A stretch of DNA of 64,000 nt from JAFAGX01 sp035623255 (lineage in GTDB: Bacteria; Acidobacteriota; Terriglobia; Terriglobales; Acidobacteriaceae): assembly GCA_035623255.1 (NCBI GenBank), contig DASPTU010000061.1:1-64000 (forward strand), given 5' to 3'. Positions 9,045-18,034 of the stretch are shown in pieces (positions within the stretch are counted from its first letter, which is position 1; each line of letters starts with the position of its first letter). The notes beneath the pieces were generated by a model, which was not told the origin of the DNA, searched no databases, and saw only the letters and a program-made list of their open reading frames with translations. The position numbers and the translations under genes are program-made.

Positions 9045-9740
9045 ATGCAGATTTTTCATCGCAGTACTAACACTATCTCTCGCGCCACTTTGTTCGGCGC
9101 AATATTTCTGATCGCGTTTGTCTTGTGGGCCTGCATCGAATTTCAACGCTCCCCGTATGTGACTTACGCCAAAGTGGCGCGTCCACAGCCCGTGCCTTTC
9201 AGCCATCAGCATCACGTTGGAGGGTTGGGAATCGATTGCCGCTATTGCCACACGTCCGTGGAGGTCTCAAGCTTTGCCGGAATTCCGCCAACAAGAACAT
9301 GTATGAACTGCCACTCGCAGATTTGGACCGGGGCGCCGCTGCTTGAGCCAGTGAGGGAGAGTTTTCGAACCGGCAAATCGCTGGTGTGGACCCGGGTCAA
9401 TGATCTGCCAGATTTTGTTTACTTCGACCACAGCATTCACATCAATAAGGGAGTTGGCTGCAATACCTGCCACGGCCCGGTAGACCGCATGCCGCTGATG
9501 TATAACTACGCTTCCTTGCAGATGGAGTGGTGTTTGGACTGTCATCGTGACCCGGCAAAGCACTTGCGGCCCCGGGACCAGGTGTTCAATATGCGGTACG
9601 CGGCTCCGTCGAGTCTGAAACCGCTCGTGATGGATGGAAAGGAATATACAGACCAGTTGTCGCTCGGGACTGATCTGGTGAAGAAATACGGTTTGCGGAG
9701 CGTGGCGGACATTACGAACTGCTCCACCTGCCATCGGTGA
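9045..9740 (+). CDS. actA: alternative complex III subunit A, pentaheme cytochrome c
   Basis: A 231-residue protein with one N-terminal membrane anchor (about residues 15-31) and five CXXCH haem c motifs at residues 65, 86, 139, 163 and 226. This matches ActA, the periplasmic pentahaem subunit of the quinol:cytochrome c oxidoreductase that replaces bc1 in many Acidobacteriota. It is the first gene of the act-SCO-cox operon. The last CXXCH lies at the extreme C-terminus. Confidence 0.93.
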   Translation: MQIFHRSTNTISRATLFGAIFLIAFVLWACIEFQRSPYVTYAKVARPQPVPFSHQHHVGGLGIDCRYCHTSVEVSSFAGIPPTRTCMNCHSQIWTGAPLLEPVRESFRTGKSLVWTRVNDLPDFVYFDHSIHINKGVGCNTCHGPVDRMPLMYNYASLQMEWCLDCHRDPAKHLRPRDQVFNMRYAAPSSLKPLVMDGKEYTDQLSLGTDLVKKYGLRSVADITNCSTCHR

Positions 9741-9765
9741 AGTGAGAAGAAAGATCGAAAGCAAG

Positions 9766-12700
9766 ATGAAGGAAGAGAACGGAAGATCCCGACACGAGGC
9801 AGTTTGCCCGAGCAAGAAAAACAAGCTTGATCTGGCAGCTGCTCGCGCCCGAATTGCGGAGACGAAAGGTCCGGAGTTCTGGCGGAGCCTGGAAGAACTG
9901 GCAGGCAGCGCTGAATTTAAAGAAATGATGCACCGGGAATTTCCCAAAGGTGCATCGGACTGGCTGGATTCTGTTTCCCGCCGGGGATTCCTGCAGCTCA
10001 TGGGTGCGTCGCTGGCGATGGCCGGTATGACCGCCTGTACCAAACAGCCCCTTGAACCGATTGTTCCCTATGTCCGGCAGCCGGAAGAAGTCGTCCCGGG
10101 CCGTCCGATGTTTTATGCCAGCGCGTTTACTCTGGGTGGATATGCGACTCCGATTCTGGTTGAGAGCCACCTGTTCCGGCCTACGAAGATAGAGGGTAAC
10201 GACAAACATATGGCAAGCCTGGGTGGCACGGATGTATTCACCCAGGCCTCCATCCTCGGTCTCTACGATCCCGATCGCTCGCAGACCAACACGAAGCTCG
10301 GCGAAGTGCAGACCTGGGGTAATTTTGTTGGCGCCGTACGCGGGCCGCTGAACTCGCAGAAAGCGGTGCAGGGTGCAGGCATACGCATACTGACGAGAAC
10401 TATTTCGTCGCCCAGTTTTGCTGATCAATTCCGGCAACTGCCCAAGCTGTATCCGCAGGCGAAGTGGCATATCTACGAGCCAATTAATCGCGACAATGTC
10501 TATGCCGGTGCGCAGATGGCGTTTGGCCAGCCGGTGGAGACGCAATACCGCCTGGAGAATGCTGATGTGATCGTCTCGCTGGATGCCGACTTTCTATATG
10601 CGGGCTTTCCGGGAATGACCAGATATGCGCGGGATTTTGCGAAACGGCGTGATCCGGATTCGGAGAAGATGAGCCGGCTATACGTGGTCGAGAGTACGCC
10701 GAGTTCGACCGGGGCAAAAGCGGACCATCGCTTGCCGATGCGAGCGAGCGAGATCGAATCGTTTACTCGCGCTCTGGCAGAGGCAATCGGTGTTCCTGCA
10801 AATGTAGGGATGTTGTCCGGAGAGCAAGGCAAATACGCCAGTGCCGTCGCGAAAGAGCTTCAGGCGCATCGCGGAAAAAGCGTAATTATTGTCGGCGACC
10901 ATCAAGGACCGGCGGTCCACGCACTGGTTCATGTGATGAATCAGGCACTCGGCAATGTCGGACAAACCGTCTTCTACACCGATCCTATAAACGCGAATGC
11001 GGTGAATCAAACGGATTCCTTGAGAGAGTTGGTTGCGGACATGCGCGCGGGTAAGGTGGATATGCTTTTCATCCTCGGAGGCAATCCAGCCTATGATGCG
11101 CCCGCGGACATCGATTTCGCCGACGCACTGAAGAACACGAACATTCCATTTCGCGTGCACCTTGGGCTTTATCAGGATGAAACTGCAGAACTCTGCCAGT
11201 GGCACATCAGTGAGACGCATTATCTCGAAGCGTGGGGAGATGTGCGCGCGTACGACGGCAGGGTGACAATTCAGCAGCCGCTGATTGCTCCTCTGTACAA
11301 CAGCAAGAGCGCTTACGAACTAATGGCCCTGCTCGCCGGGCAAGCGGAAGCGACGGGACACGAGATTGTTCAGGGCTATTGGAAGATTCAGTATCCCGGC
11401 GCAGATTTCGACAGGTTCTGGCGAAAGTCACTGCATGACGGATGGGTTGAAGGCACGACATTTCCACCCAAGCAAGTCGCAGCCACGATGGGTAACTTAC
11501 CAGCCGCCGCAAGTGCGGGGCAAGACATCGAGATCAATTTCCGGCGCGATCCGTCGATCTATGACGGCCGGTTCTCGAACAACGGGTGGTTGCAGGAGTT
11601 GCCCAAGCCAATGACCAAGGTGACTTGGGACAATCCGGTACTGATCGCACCCAAGATGGCGGAACGTTTGGGACTGCAAACGGAAGACACGATCCGCCTG
11701 GAACTGAATGGGAAAGCAGTGACCGGTCCAGTGTGGATACAGGCTGGACACCCAGACAATGCGGTTACGGTTTACCTGGGGTATGGCCGCCGCCGCGCGG
11801 GCCGCGTTGGAACGGGCGCGGGATTTGATTTCTACCGACTTCGTTATAGCGCGACGCCGTGGTTCACTACGGGTTTAAAGATCGAGAAAGCTGGCGGAAC
11901 TTATCTACTCGCCTCAACTCAGGGTTACCAGACCATGGAGACTCAAGACGGTGATACCCGGCCGCTGGTGCGAGCCGCCACGCTCGAGGAATATCGCAAG
12001 GAACCGGACTCTTTCAACGAGGATCAGCCAGCGCCCAATTTCAGCCTGTATCCGGGGTATGCAGAGCAATACCAGAAAGAGCCATACGAGTGGGGCATGG
12101 CCATCGATCTCAATGCCTGCGTGGGCTGCAACAACTGCATCATTGCCTGCCAGTCAGAAAACAACATTCCGGTCGTGGGGAAAGAGCAATGCAACAGAGG
12201 GCGGCACATGCACTGGTTGCGGGTCGATGTCTACTACCAGGGCGATCGGGACAATCCCAAGGCATATTTTGAGCCGGTGCCGTGCATGCAATGCGAGAAT
12301 GCGCCCTGCGAACTGGTGTGCCCGGTCGGGGCAACAGTCCACAGCACCGAAGGCCTGAACGATATGGTCTACAACCGGTGTGTGGGTACCCGCTATTGTT
12401 CGAACAACTGTCCCTACAAAGTGCGGCGATTTAATTTCCTGCTGTTCCAGGACTGGGTAACGCCGCAATTCAAGATGATGCGCAATCCGGATGTCACAGT
12501 GCGCAGCCGTGGGGTGATGGAGAAGTGCACCTATTGCATACAGCGCATTTCAGAGCACCGGATTGACGCAGAGCGCGAAAACCGCAAGATACAGGATTTG
12601 GAGCTGCAGACCGCTTGCCAACAGTCGTGTCCGGCGAACGCGATTATCTTTGGAAACAAGAATGATTCGAACTCCAAGGTTGCCAAGCTGAAAGCGAAAT

Positions 12701-12795
12701 CCCGGAATTACGGCTTGTTGCAGGACTTGAATACCAGGCCACGAACTACATATCTGGCTGAAATCCGTAATCCCAATCCTGAACTGGAGAGCTGA
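9766..12795 (+). CDS. actB: alternative complex III subunit B, molybdopterin-like/Fe-S fusion
   Basis: About 1009 residues. A twin-arginine type motif (SRRGFLQLMG) lies near residue 71, followed by a molybdopterin-oxidoreductase-like region and a C-terminal ferredoxin-like domain. Visible cluster motifs are CVGCNNCIIACQ, CMQCENAPCELVCP, CVGTRYCSNNCP and CTYCIQ with a later CQQSCP. This is the fused ActB of alternative complex III. In known complexes the molybdopterin-like part lacks the cofactor and the Fe-S part carries electrons towards haems. Start uncertain: GTG at 9742, directly after actA, is an alternative. The TAT signal would make it exported. Confidence 0.93.
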   Translation: MKEENGRSRHEAVCPSKKNKLDLAAARARIAETKGPEFWRSLEELAGSAEFKEMMHREFPKGASDWLDSVSRRGFLQLMGASLAMAGMTACTKQPLEPIVPYVRQPEEVVPGRPMFYASAFTLGGYATPILVESHLFRPTKIEGNDKHMASLGGTDVFTQASILGLYDPDRSQTNTKLGEVQTWGNFVGAVRGPLNSQKAVQGAGIRILTRTISSPSFADQFRQLPKLYPQAKWHIYEPINRDNVYAGAQMAFGQPVETQYRLENADVIVSLDADFLYAGFPGMTRYARDFAKRRDPDSEKMSRLYVVESTPSSTGAKADHRLPMRASEIESFTRALAEAIGVPANVGMLSGEQGKYASAVAKELQAHRGKSVIIVGDHQGPAVHALVHVMNQALGNVGQTVFYTDPINANAVNQTDSLRELVADMRAGKVDMLFILGGNPAYDAPADIDFADALKNTNIPFRVHLGLYQDETAELCQWHISETHYLEAWGDVRAYDGRVTIQQPLIAPLYNSKSAYELMALLAGQAEATGHEIVQGYWKIQYPGADFDRFWRKSLHDGWVEGTTFPPKQVAATMGNLPAAASAGQDIEINFRRDPSIYDGRFSNNGWLQELPKPMTKVTWDNPVLIAPKMAERLGLQTEDTIRLELNGKAVTGPVWIQAGHPDNAVTVYLGYGRRRAGRVGTGAGFDFYRLRYSATPWFTTGLKIEKAGGTYLLASTQGYQTMETQDGDTRPLVRAATLEEYRKEPDSFNEDQPAPNFSLYPGYAEQYQKEPYEWGMAIDLNACVGCNNCIIACQSENNIPVVGKEQCNRGRHMHWLRVDVYYQGDRDNPKAYFEPVPCMQCENAPCELVCPVGATVHSTEGLNDMVYNRCVGTRYCSNNCPYKVRRFNFLLFQDWVTPQFKMMRNPDVTVRSRGVMEKCTYCIQRISEHRIDAERENRKIQDLELQTACQQSCPANAIIFGNKNDSNSKVAKLKAKSRNYGLLQDLNTRPRTTYLAEIRNPNPELES

Positions 12796-12808
12796 GCGCA
12801 AAAGAAGA

Positions 12809-14188
12809 ATGGATGAGCCAAGTCACATAGACGCGCCGCGAGACCGTTCTCCGGCTGTCATCGAACCCGGTTACACGTTCGCCACGATCACCGACAAAAT
12901 CAGCTCGATCGTGCTCACGAGACCAGTCTCGAACGGCTGGCTATTCGGATTCGGGCTCGCCTTCCTGATCACGATGGTCCTGCTGTATGCCGTCGGCTAC
13001 TTGTTCGTGCGCGGGGTGGGGATTTGGGGCATCAACATTCCCATTGGCTGGGGATTCGCGATTGTCAATTTTGTGTGGTGGATTGGAATCGGCCACGCCG
13101 GAACCCTGATTTCGGCGATTCTTCTGTTGCTGCGCCAATCCTGGCGGAATTCGATCAATCGTTTTGCCGAGGCGATGACGATTTTTGCCGTGGCTTGTGC
13201 GGGAATGTTTCCCGTCCTGCATTTGGGCCGGCCATGGCTTGCCTATTGGCTATTTCCTTATCCCAATACCATGAACTACTGGCCGCAGTTCCGCAGCCCT
13301 CTGGTATGGGATGTATTTGCCGTTTCAACATATGCCACGACTTCAATCCTGTTCTGGTTTATCGGTCTGGTGCCGGATTTAGCAACGCTGCGAGACCGCA
13401 CGGAGAACCGGGCGGCGAAGAAGATTTACGGCATTCTGGCGATGGGCTGGCGTGGATCAGCGCGCCACTGGAGCCGTTATGAAACCGCGTATCTCCTACT
13501 GGCTGGACTTGCGACGCCGCTGGTGCTCTCCGTCCACACCGTAGTGAGCTTCGATTTCGCCATCGGCATCGTGCCGGGATGGCACACGACGATCTTCCCT
13601 CCTTACTTCGTCGCCGGCGCAATCTATTCGGGATTTGCGATGGTGCTAATTTTGGCGATCCCAATCCGAAAATTTTATGGCTTGGAAGATTTCATCACGG
13701 AACGGCACCTGCAGAATTCGGCCAAGGTGATGCTAGCGACGGGCCTTATTGTCGCCTATGGATATGGAATCGAAGCGTTCATGGGCTGGTACAGCGGAAA
13801 TCGTTATGATGCGTTTCTGTTGTGGAACCGCCTGCACGGCCCTTATCACACGTGGTATTGGTCGCTGCTGATTTGCAACATCGGAATTCCGCAATTGCTA
13901 TGGATTCGCAAGATGCGGACCAGTCCGGTGGGCTTGTTCTTGGTCTCAGCGGTGATCTTGACCGGAATGTGGCTGGAGCGCTTCATCATCGTGGTGGTCA
14001 GTCTGCACCGCGACTTCCTGACGTCGTCATGGGGAATGTACTATCCGACCCTGTGGGACTGGGCGACGTTTATCGGCACTCTGGGCTTCTTTACCGCATG
14101 CATGTTCCTGTTCCTGCGCTTGCTGCCGAGCATTTCCATCTTTGAAATGCGCACGCTGCTGCCGGAAGCGGAGGTGAAAGCGGAATGA
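12809..14188 (+). CDS. actC: alternative complex III subunit C, NrfD-like quinol-binding membrane protein
   Basis: 459 residues with about ten hydrophobic segments from residue 45 on, of the NrfD/PsrC type expected for ActC (GWGFAIVNFVWWIGIGHAGTLIS is characteristic in composition). It sits between actB and actD, and its stop overlaps the actD start as ATGA. Likely role: quinol oxidation at the periplasmic side of the membrane and anchoring of ActA/ActB. Confidence 0.93.
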   Translation: MDEPSHIDAPRDRSPAVIEPGYTFATITDKISSIVLTRPVSNGWLFGFGLAFLITMVLLYAVGYLFVRGVGIWGINIPIGWGFAIVNFVWWIGIGHAGTLISAILLLLRQSWRNSINRFAEAMTIFAVACAGMFPVLHLGRPWLAYWLFPYPNTMNYWPQFRSPLVWDVFAVSTYATTSILFWFIGLVPDLATLRDRTENRAAKKIYGILAMGWRGSARHWSRYETAYLLLAGLATPLVLSVHTVVSFDFAIGIVPGWHTTIFPPYFVAGAIYSGFAMVLILAIPIRKFYGLEDFITERHLQNSAKVMLATGLIVAYGYGIEAFMGWYSGNRYDAFLLWNRLHGPYHTWYWSLLICNIGIPQLLWIRKMRTSPVGLFLVSAVILTGMWLERFIIVVVSLHRDFLTSSWGMYYPTLWDWATFIGTLGFFTACMFLFLRLLPSISIFEMRTLLPEAEVKAE

Positions 14189-14721
14189 GGCGCACTCCGA
14201 TCTACGGATTGATGGCGGAATTCGATTCGCCGACCGATCTCGTGGTTGCCGCTCGCAAGACCTACGAAGCGGGATACAAGAAGATCGACGCGTACAGCCC
14301 GTTTCCGATTGAGGAACTCTCGGAGGCGATTGGCTTTCACCATAATAGCGTGCCACTGGTCGTACTGGTGGGAGGAATTCTGGGTTGTGTGAGCGGATAT
14401 CTGCTGCAGTGGTGGATTGCGACCGTCAGCTATCCCGTTAATGTGGGTGGCCGGCCTTACCACTCGACGCCGGCGTTCATCGTGGTCACGTTTGAAATGA
14501 CCATTTTGTTTGCCGTGCTAGCCGCCGTTTTCGGCATGTTGGCACTGAACGGATTGCCAATGCCTTACCATCCCGTGTTCAACGTGCCGAGATTTGCGTT
14601 TGCCACGAAGGACAGATTTTTTCTGATCGTGTTCTCTTCCGATCCCAAGTACAGCAGTAGCGGAACGCGCACTTTTCTGGAAGGCCTTGGGGCACGCTCG
14701 ATATCGGAGGTGCCCAGCTAG
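14185..14721 (+). CDS. actD: alternative complex III subunit D (DUF3341)
   Basis: 178 residues. The cytoplasmic N-terminal half has the typical IYGLMAEFDSPTDLVVAARK opening and PFPIEEL. Two membrane segments follow (about 54-75 and 98-120). This is the ActD/DUF3341 pattern. It overlaps actC by four bases, which suggests translational coupling. Confidence 0.92.
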   Translation: MRRTPIYGLMAEFDSPTDLVVAARKTYEAGYKKIDAYSPFPIEELSEAIGFHHNSVPLVVLVGGILGCVSGYLLQWWIATVSYPVNVGGRPYHSTPAFIVVTFEMTILFAVLAAVFGMLALNGLPMPYHPVFNVPRFAFATKDRFFLIVFSSDPKYSSSGTRTFLEGLGARSISEVPS

Positions 14722-14724
14722 AAA

Positions 14725-15369
14725 ATGAGTAGCCTGCCAAAAATTTCGCCATTGGGACTGTTTGCGATCTTGCTCCTGGCGGGATGCCGCCAAGACATGC
14801 ATGACCAACCGCGATACAAGCCGCTGGCGGAAAGCGATTTTTTCGCCGACCTGCGATCGGCCCGGCCTCCGGTCGAGGGTACGGTGGCGCGTGGACAGTT
14901 GCATGAGGACACCTACTTTTACACCGGAAAAGTCGGGAACAGCCCGGGTGACTACATGCCATTTCCAGCCACGTTCGAACTGCTGGCACGGGGACGGGAC
15001 CGGTTCAACATCTATTGCTCACCTTGCCATTCACGATTGGGAGACGGGAACGGAATGATCGTGCAGCGGGGCTTTCGCGCTCCGCCTTCCTACCACACGG
15101 AACGGCTTCGCAAAGCACCGCTGGGGTATTTCTTCGATGTCATGACCAATGGATTCGGCGCCATGCCGGAATATGCGTCGCAGATTCCGCCGCGCGATCG
15201 GTGGGCGATTGTCTCTTATATACGCGCCCTGCAACTGAGTCAGGGCGCGACGGCGGCGGATGTTCCGGTGGGACAGAAGGTGCCGTCGGAGCCGCCGTTA
15301 TTTCGTGGCGATCCGGGTTCCGGGGCGACGTTGCCTGACATTCAAAGATCGGAAGGGCGCGAGCAATGA
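14725..15369 (+). CDS. actE: alternative complex III subunit E, monohaem cytochrome c lipoprotein
   Basis: 214 residues. The N-terminal LLLAGCRQD gives a lipobox with Cys near residue 19. One haem site, CSPCH, is seen within a cytochrome c domain (GRDRFNIYCSPCHSRLGDGNG), with a likely Met ligand in GFGAMPEYA. This fits ActE, a periplasmic monohaem subunit. It is three bases downstream of actD and overlaps actF by four. Confidence 0.92.
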   Translation: MSSLPKISPLGLFAILLLAGCRQDMHDQPRYKPLAESDFFADLRSARPPVEGTVARGQLHEDTYFYTGKVGNSPGDYMPFPATFELLARGRDRFNIYCSPCHSRLGDGNGMIVQRGFRAPPSYHTERLRKAPLGYFFDVMTNGFGAMPEYASQIPPRDRWAIVSYIRALQLSQGATAADVPVGQKVPSEPPLFRGDPGSGATLPDIQRSEGREQ

Positions 15370-16574
15370 GCACCAGACCACTCGAGAGCTCGCGAATGAT
15401 GGCCCCGGCGGTCACGCGCACGATTCAATCGCGATCGCTGATCATCGGCATCGCGTTCTCTGTAGGTGCGATAATTGGCGGATTTTCCCGGCCAGACGAG
15501 TTCTTCCGCGGGTATCTGTTGGCCTTCATGGCCTGGCTGGGAGTGACTCTGGGGTCGATGGCGATTCTGATGATTCGACATCTGACCGGCGGCGGGTGGG
15601 GAACGGTAATCCGGCGAGTGATGGGGGCGGCGATGCGTTGCGTCCCGCTGATGACGGTGCTGTTTATCCCGATTCTGTTCGGGCTGCCCCGTCTTTATAT
15701 ATGGGACCGGCCACTGAGCACTATTGCGGATGCAAAACTGCGGGCCCATTTGCAGGACATCACCCAATCCTATTTGTCGGTGCATGGCTTCATATGGCGG
15801 GCGGTGGTTTATTTCGCAATCTGGAACGTTTTGTCATTTCTGTTGACAAGGTGGTCGCGAGAGCAGGACCAGCTGAATCCAACGCTCAACGCGCAAAAGT
15901 TCAAGGCGGTGAGCGGGCCGGGACTTGTGCTTTACGCATTCACGATTTCGTTCGCCGCCATTGATTGGCTGATGTCGATCGATCCAAGCTGGATATCAAC
16001 CATTTATGGGTTGATTGTGCTGATTGGCGAAGTGCTTTCGGCGATGTGTTTTGCGGTCGTGGTGGAACGCATCCTGGTCAACTACAAACCGATGTCCGAA
16101 TGGTTGCGGCCGGATTTTGTCCAGGACCATGGCAAGTGGATACTGACATTTCTGATGCTGTGGGCGTACTTTTCGTTTTCACAGTTGCTGATCATCTGGG
16201 CCGGAAACTTGCCGGACGAAATCACCTGGTATTTCAGAAGATTTAGCGGAGGCTGGCCCGCCGTGGGCTTTGCGCTGATTTTCTTTCATTTTGTGGTTCC
16301 GTTTGTCCTCCTGCTCTCGCGGTCTTTCAAGCGTGATGTCCGGAAGCTGGTGTGGCTCGCGATGTGGCTGATGATCATGCGCTTAGTCGATCTGTTTTGG
16401 ATCATCGAACCGAACTTTTCCGCGCGTCTTACCGTGACCTGGGCGGACGTTGTGTTGCCCATTGCGATGGGAGGGATTTGGCTGTGGCTCTATTTCCGCA
16501 ATCTGAACTCCATGCCGCTTCTGTCGGTGAATGACCCAGACGCGTTCGAGGTGCTGGAGCCAGTACATGAGTGA
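15366..16574 (+). CDS. actF: alternative complex III subunit F, second NrfD-like membrane subunit
   Basis: 402 residues with about ten predicted membrane helices, e.g. around residues 22-45, 54-72, 90-110 and 137-160. It is related to ActC and the NrfD family, as expected for ActF. Its ATG overlaps the actE stop (ATGA). The next gene starts inside its last codons. Confidence 0.9.
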   Translation: MSTRPLESSRMMAPAVTRTIQSRSLIIGIAFSVGAIIGGFSRPDEFFRGYLLAFMAWLGVTLGSMAILMIRHLTGGGWGTVIRRVMGAAMRCVPLMTVLFIPILFGLPRLYIWDRPLSTIADAKLRAHLQDITQSYLSVHGFIWRAVVYFAIWNVLSFLLTRWSREQDQLNPTLNAQKFKAVSGPGLVLYAFTISFAAIDWLMSIDPSWISTIYGLIVLIGEVLSAMCFAVVVERILVNYKPMSEWLRPDFVQDHGKWILTFLMLWAYFSFSQLLIIWAGNLPDEITWYFRRFSGGWPAVGFALIFFHFVVPFVLLLSRSFKRDVRKLVWLAMWLMIMRLVDLFWIIEPNFSARLTVTWADVVLPIAMGGIWLWLYFRNLNSMPLLSVNDPDAFEVLEPVHE

Positions 16575-17100
16575 AGGAACGAAAAGCACGGGGAAGAATC
16601 CGGAACTGGAATTCGAACACCAGGACCTGCGCCCGGTGGGTGTGTATACATTCCTGGCCGGACTCGCGATAGCCGGGTTTCTGATTTATTTCGTGATCTG
16701 GGGATTGTATCGATACCTTGATTATTATGAGCGAACGCATCAGCCACCGCAGAATCCGCTGGTTCAGACCGAGGCCGACACGCGCGCTGTCCCACCTCAG
16801 CTGGTCGAGAAGTTTCCGCAGCCACGCCTGGAGAAAAACGAGCGCACTGAAATCAACGATTTTCGTCTGAAGGAAGAGCAAACGCTTAACAGCTACGGTT
16901 GGGTAGACCAGAAGGCAGGCGTAGTACGCATTCCGATCGAGCGAGCCATGCAGTTGATAACCGAGCGAGGTCTGCCGATTACACCGAGGGTCGGTGCGAT
17001 TCCGCCAGCGGAGGTCAACGTGGCGAATCAGGCGGCCGCGCGCGCGGATGTGAGCAACCTGCCAAAGAATCAGGGTACGGGAAAGGTGAAACAGCAGTGA
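16567..17100 (+). CDS. small membrane protein of the act-cox operon
   Basis: 177 residues with a single membrane helix near residues 22-42 (TFLAGLAIAGFLIYFVIWGLY), then a Pro-rich extracytoplasmic segment and the sequence WVDQKAGVVRIPIERAMQLI. Proteins of this type commonly sit between actF and SCO in acidobacterial operons. The function is not assigned; an accessory subunit or assembly factor is likely. Its ATG lies in the last codons of actF, and its stop overlaps the SCO start (GTGA). Confidence 0.8.
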   Translation: MSEGTKSTGKNPELEFEHQDLRPVGVYTFLAGLAIAGFLIYFVIWGLYRYLDYYERTHQPPQNPLVQTEADTRAVPPQLVEKFPQPRLEKNERTEINDFRLKEEQTLNSYGWVDQKAGVVRIPIERAMQLITERGLPITPRVGAIPPAEVNVANQAAARADVSNLPKNQGTGKVKQQ

Positions 17101-18029
17101 GTTGGTGCTGGATACCGGAAGAGAACCGCAGATTCCTCCTCGCGAATGCTCGTCGGAATGACAAGGCCTTTCGGACGCCCCGGATTGCCGCGTGTGCGTC
17201 CGTACTAGGGATCGCATTGTTGGCGACGGCTGCCTGGGGACAAGGAATGACGCAAGGCACGCTGTCACCGCCCGCGAACCAGCGGCCGCCGGGGTTGAAG
17301 CATGTAGGCATCGAGCAGCATTTGAACGAGCAGATTCCGCAAAACCTCACATTCCGGGACGAGACCGGAAAACCGGTGCAACTGGGAGAGTACTTCGGCC
17401 ACAAGCCGCTAATTCTCAACCTGGGCTATTACCAGTGTCCGATGCTTTGCGGGGAGGTCTTAAGCGGGCTGGAAAGCGCGTTGCGGATTCTCAAGTTTGA
17501 TGTGGGAAAGGAATTTGACGTCCTCACGATAAGTTTCGATCCCAAAGAAACGCCGGAGATGGCAAGCAAGAAGAAGGCGGAATGGTTGCGGCGATATGGC
17601 CGGCCAGGCGCCGCGTCTGGTTGGCATTTTCTTACAGGTCCCCAAAATTCGATTGATGCACTTACCAAAGCCGCCGGATTTCAGTACGAATACGATCCGA
17701 AAACCGGGCAATTCGCACATGCTACGGCGATCATGATCCTCACGCCAGACGGAAAAATCGCGCAGTACTACTATGGCGTGGAGTTTGCGCCCAAGGACTT
17801 GCGACTCGGCCTGATTCAAGCGTCGCAGAACAAGATTGGCAATGTGGTGGACCAGGTACTGCTTTATTGCTACCACTACGATCCAGACCAGGGACAGTAC
17901 AGCGCGATTATCAGCAGAGTTTTGAAGGTGGCGGCGGGGGCGACGATGCTTCTTCTGGGCACCTTTCTGATTGTGATGTTCCGCCTGGGATCGGCAGCAG
18001 ATCACCAGCGCGAAAAACGGACCTTGTAG
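17097..18029 (+). CDS. SCO1/SenC family copper chaperone
   Basis: About 310 residues, thioredoxin-like. The copper-binding pair CPMLC is in YYQCPMLCGEV and the partner His is in FAHATAIMILTPDG. A hydrophobic signal segment (about residues 28-46) precedes the domain and a C-terminal membrane helix follows it. It delivers copper to the CuA site of the oxidase encoded downstream. GTG 17097 overlaps the previous stop and is the best start. Oddly, codons about 10-22 are made of a dispersed repeat (17126-17165), so the N-terminal 25 residues are probably not conserved. Confidence 0.9.
   Translation: MSWCWIPEENRRFLLANARRNDKAFRTPRIAACASVLGIALLATAAWGQGMTQGTLSPPANQRPPGLKHVGIEQHLNEQIPQNLTFRDETGKPVQLGEYFGHKPLILNLGYYQCPMLCGEVLSGLESALRILKFDVGKEFDVLTISFDPKETPEMASKKKAEWLRRYGRPGAASGWHFLTGPQNSIDALTKAAGFQYEYDPKTGQFAHATAIMILTPDGKIAQYYYGVEFAPKDLRLGLIQASQNKIGNVVDQVLLYCYHYDPDQGQYSAIISRVLKVAAGATMLLLGTFLIVMFRLGSAADHQREKRTL
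17126..17165. repeat. dispersed TGTCATTCC-type repeat inside the SCO gene
   Basis: The plus strand reads GCAGATTCCTC...CGGAATGACAAG. This is an inverted copy of the family also seen at about 536-593 and 27604-27684 (TGTCATYCCGAGCGAAGCGAGGAAYCTGC). Here it lies in the translated 5' end of the SCO gene. Confidence 0.7.
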
Positions 18030-18034
18030 ACGAC

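Noticed and set aside
16899..17096. An upstream extension of the SCO reading frame
   Set aside because: It would overlap the 177-residue gene for 200 bases, and its sequence is basic and unstructured. GTG 17097 fits better.
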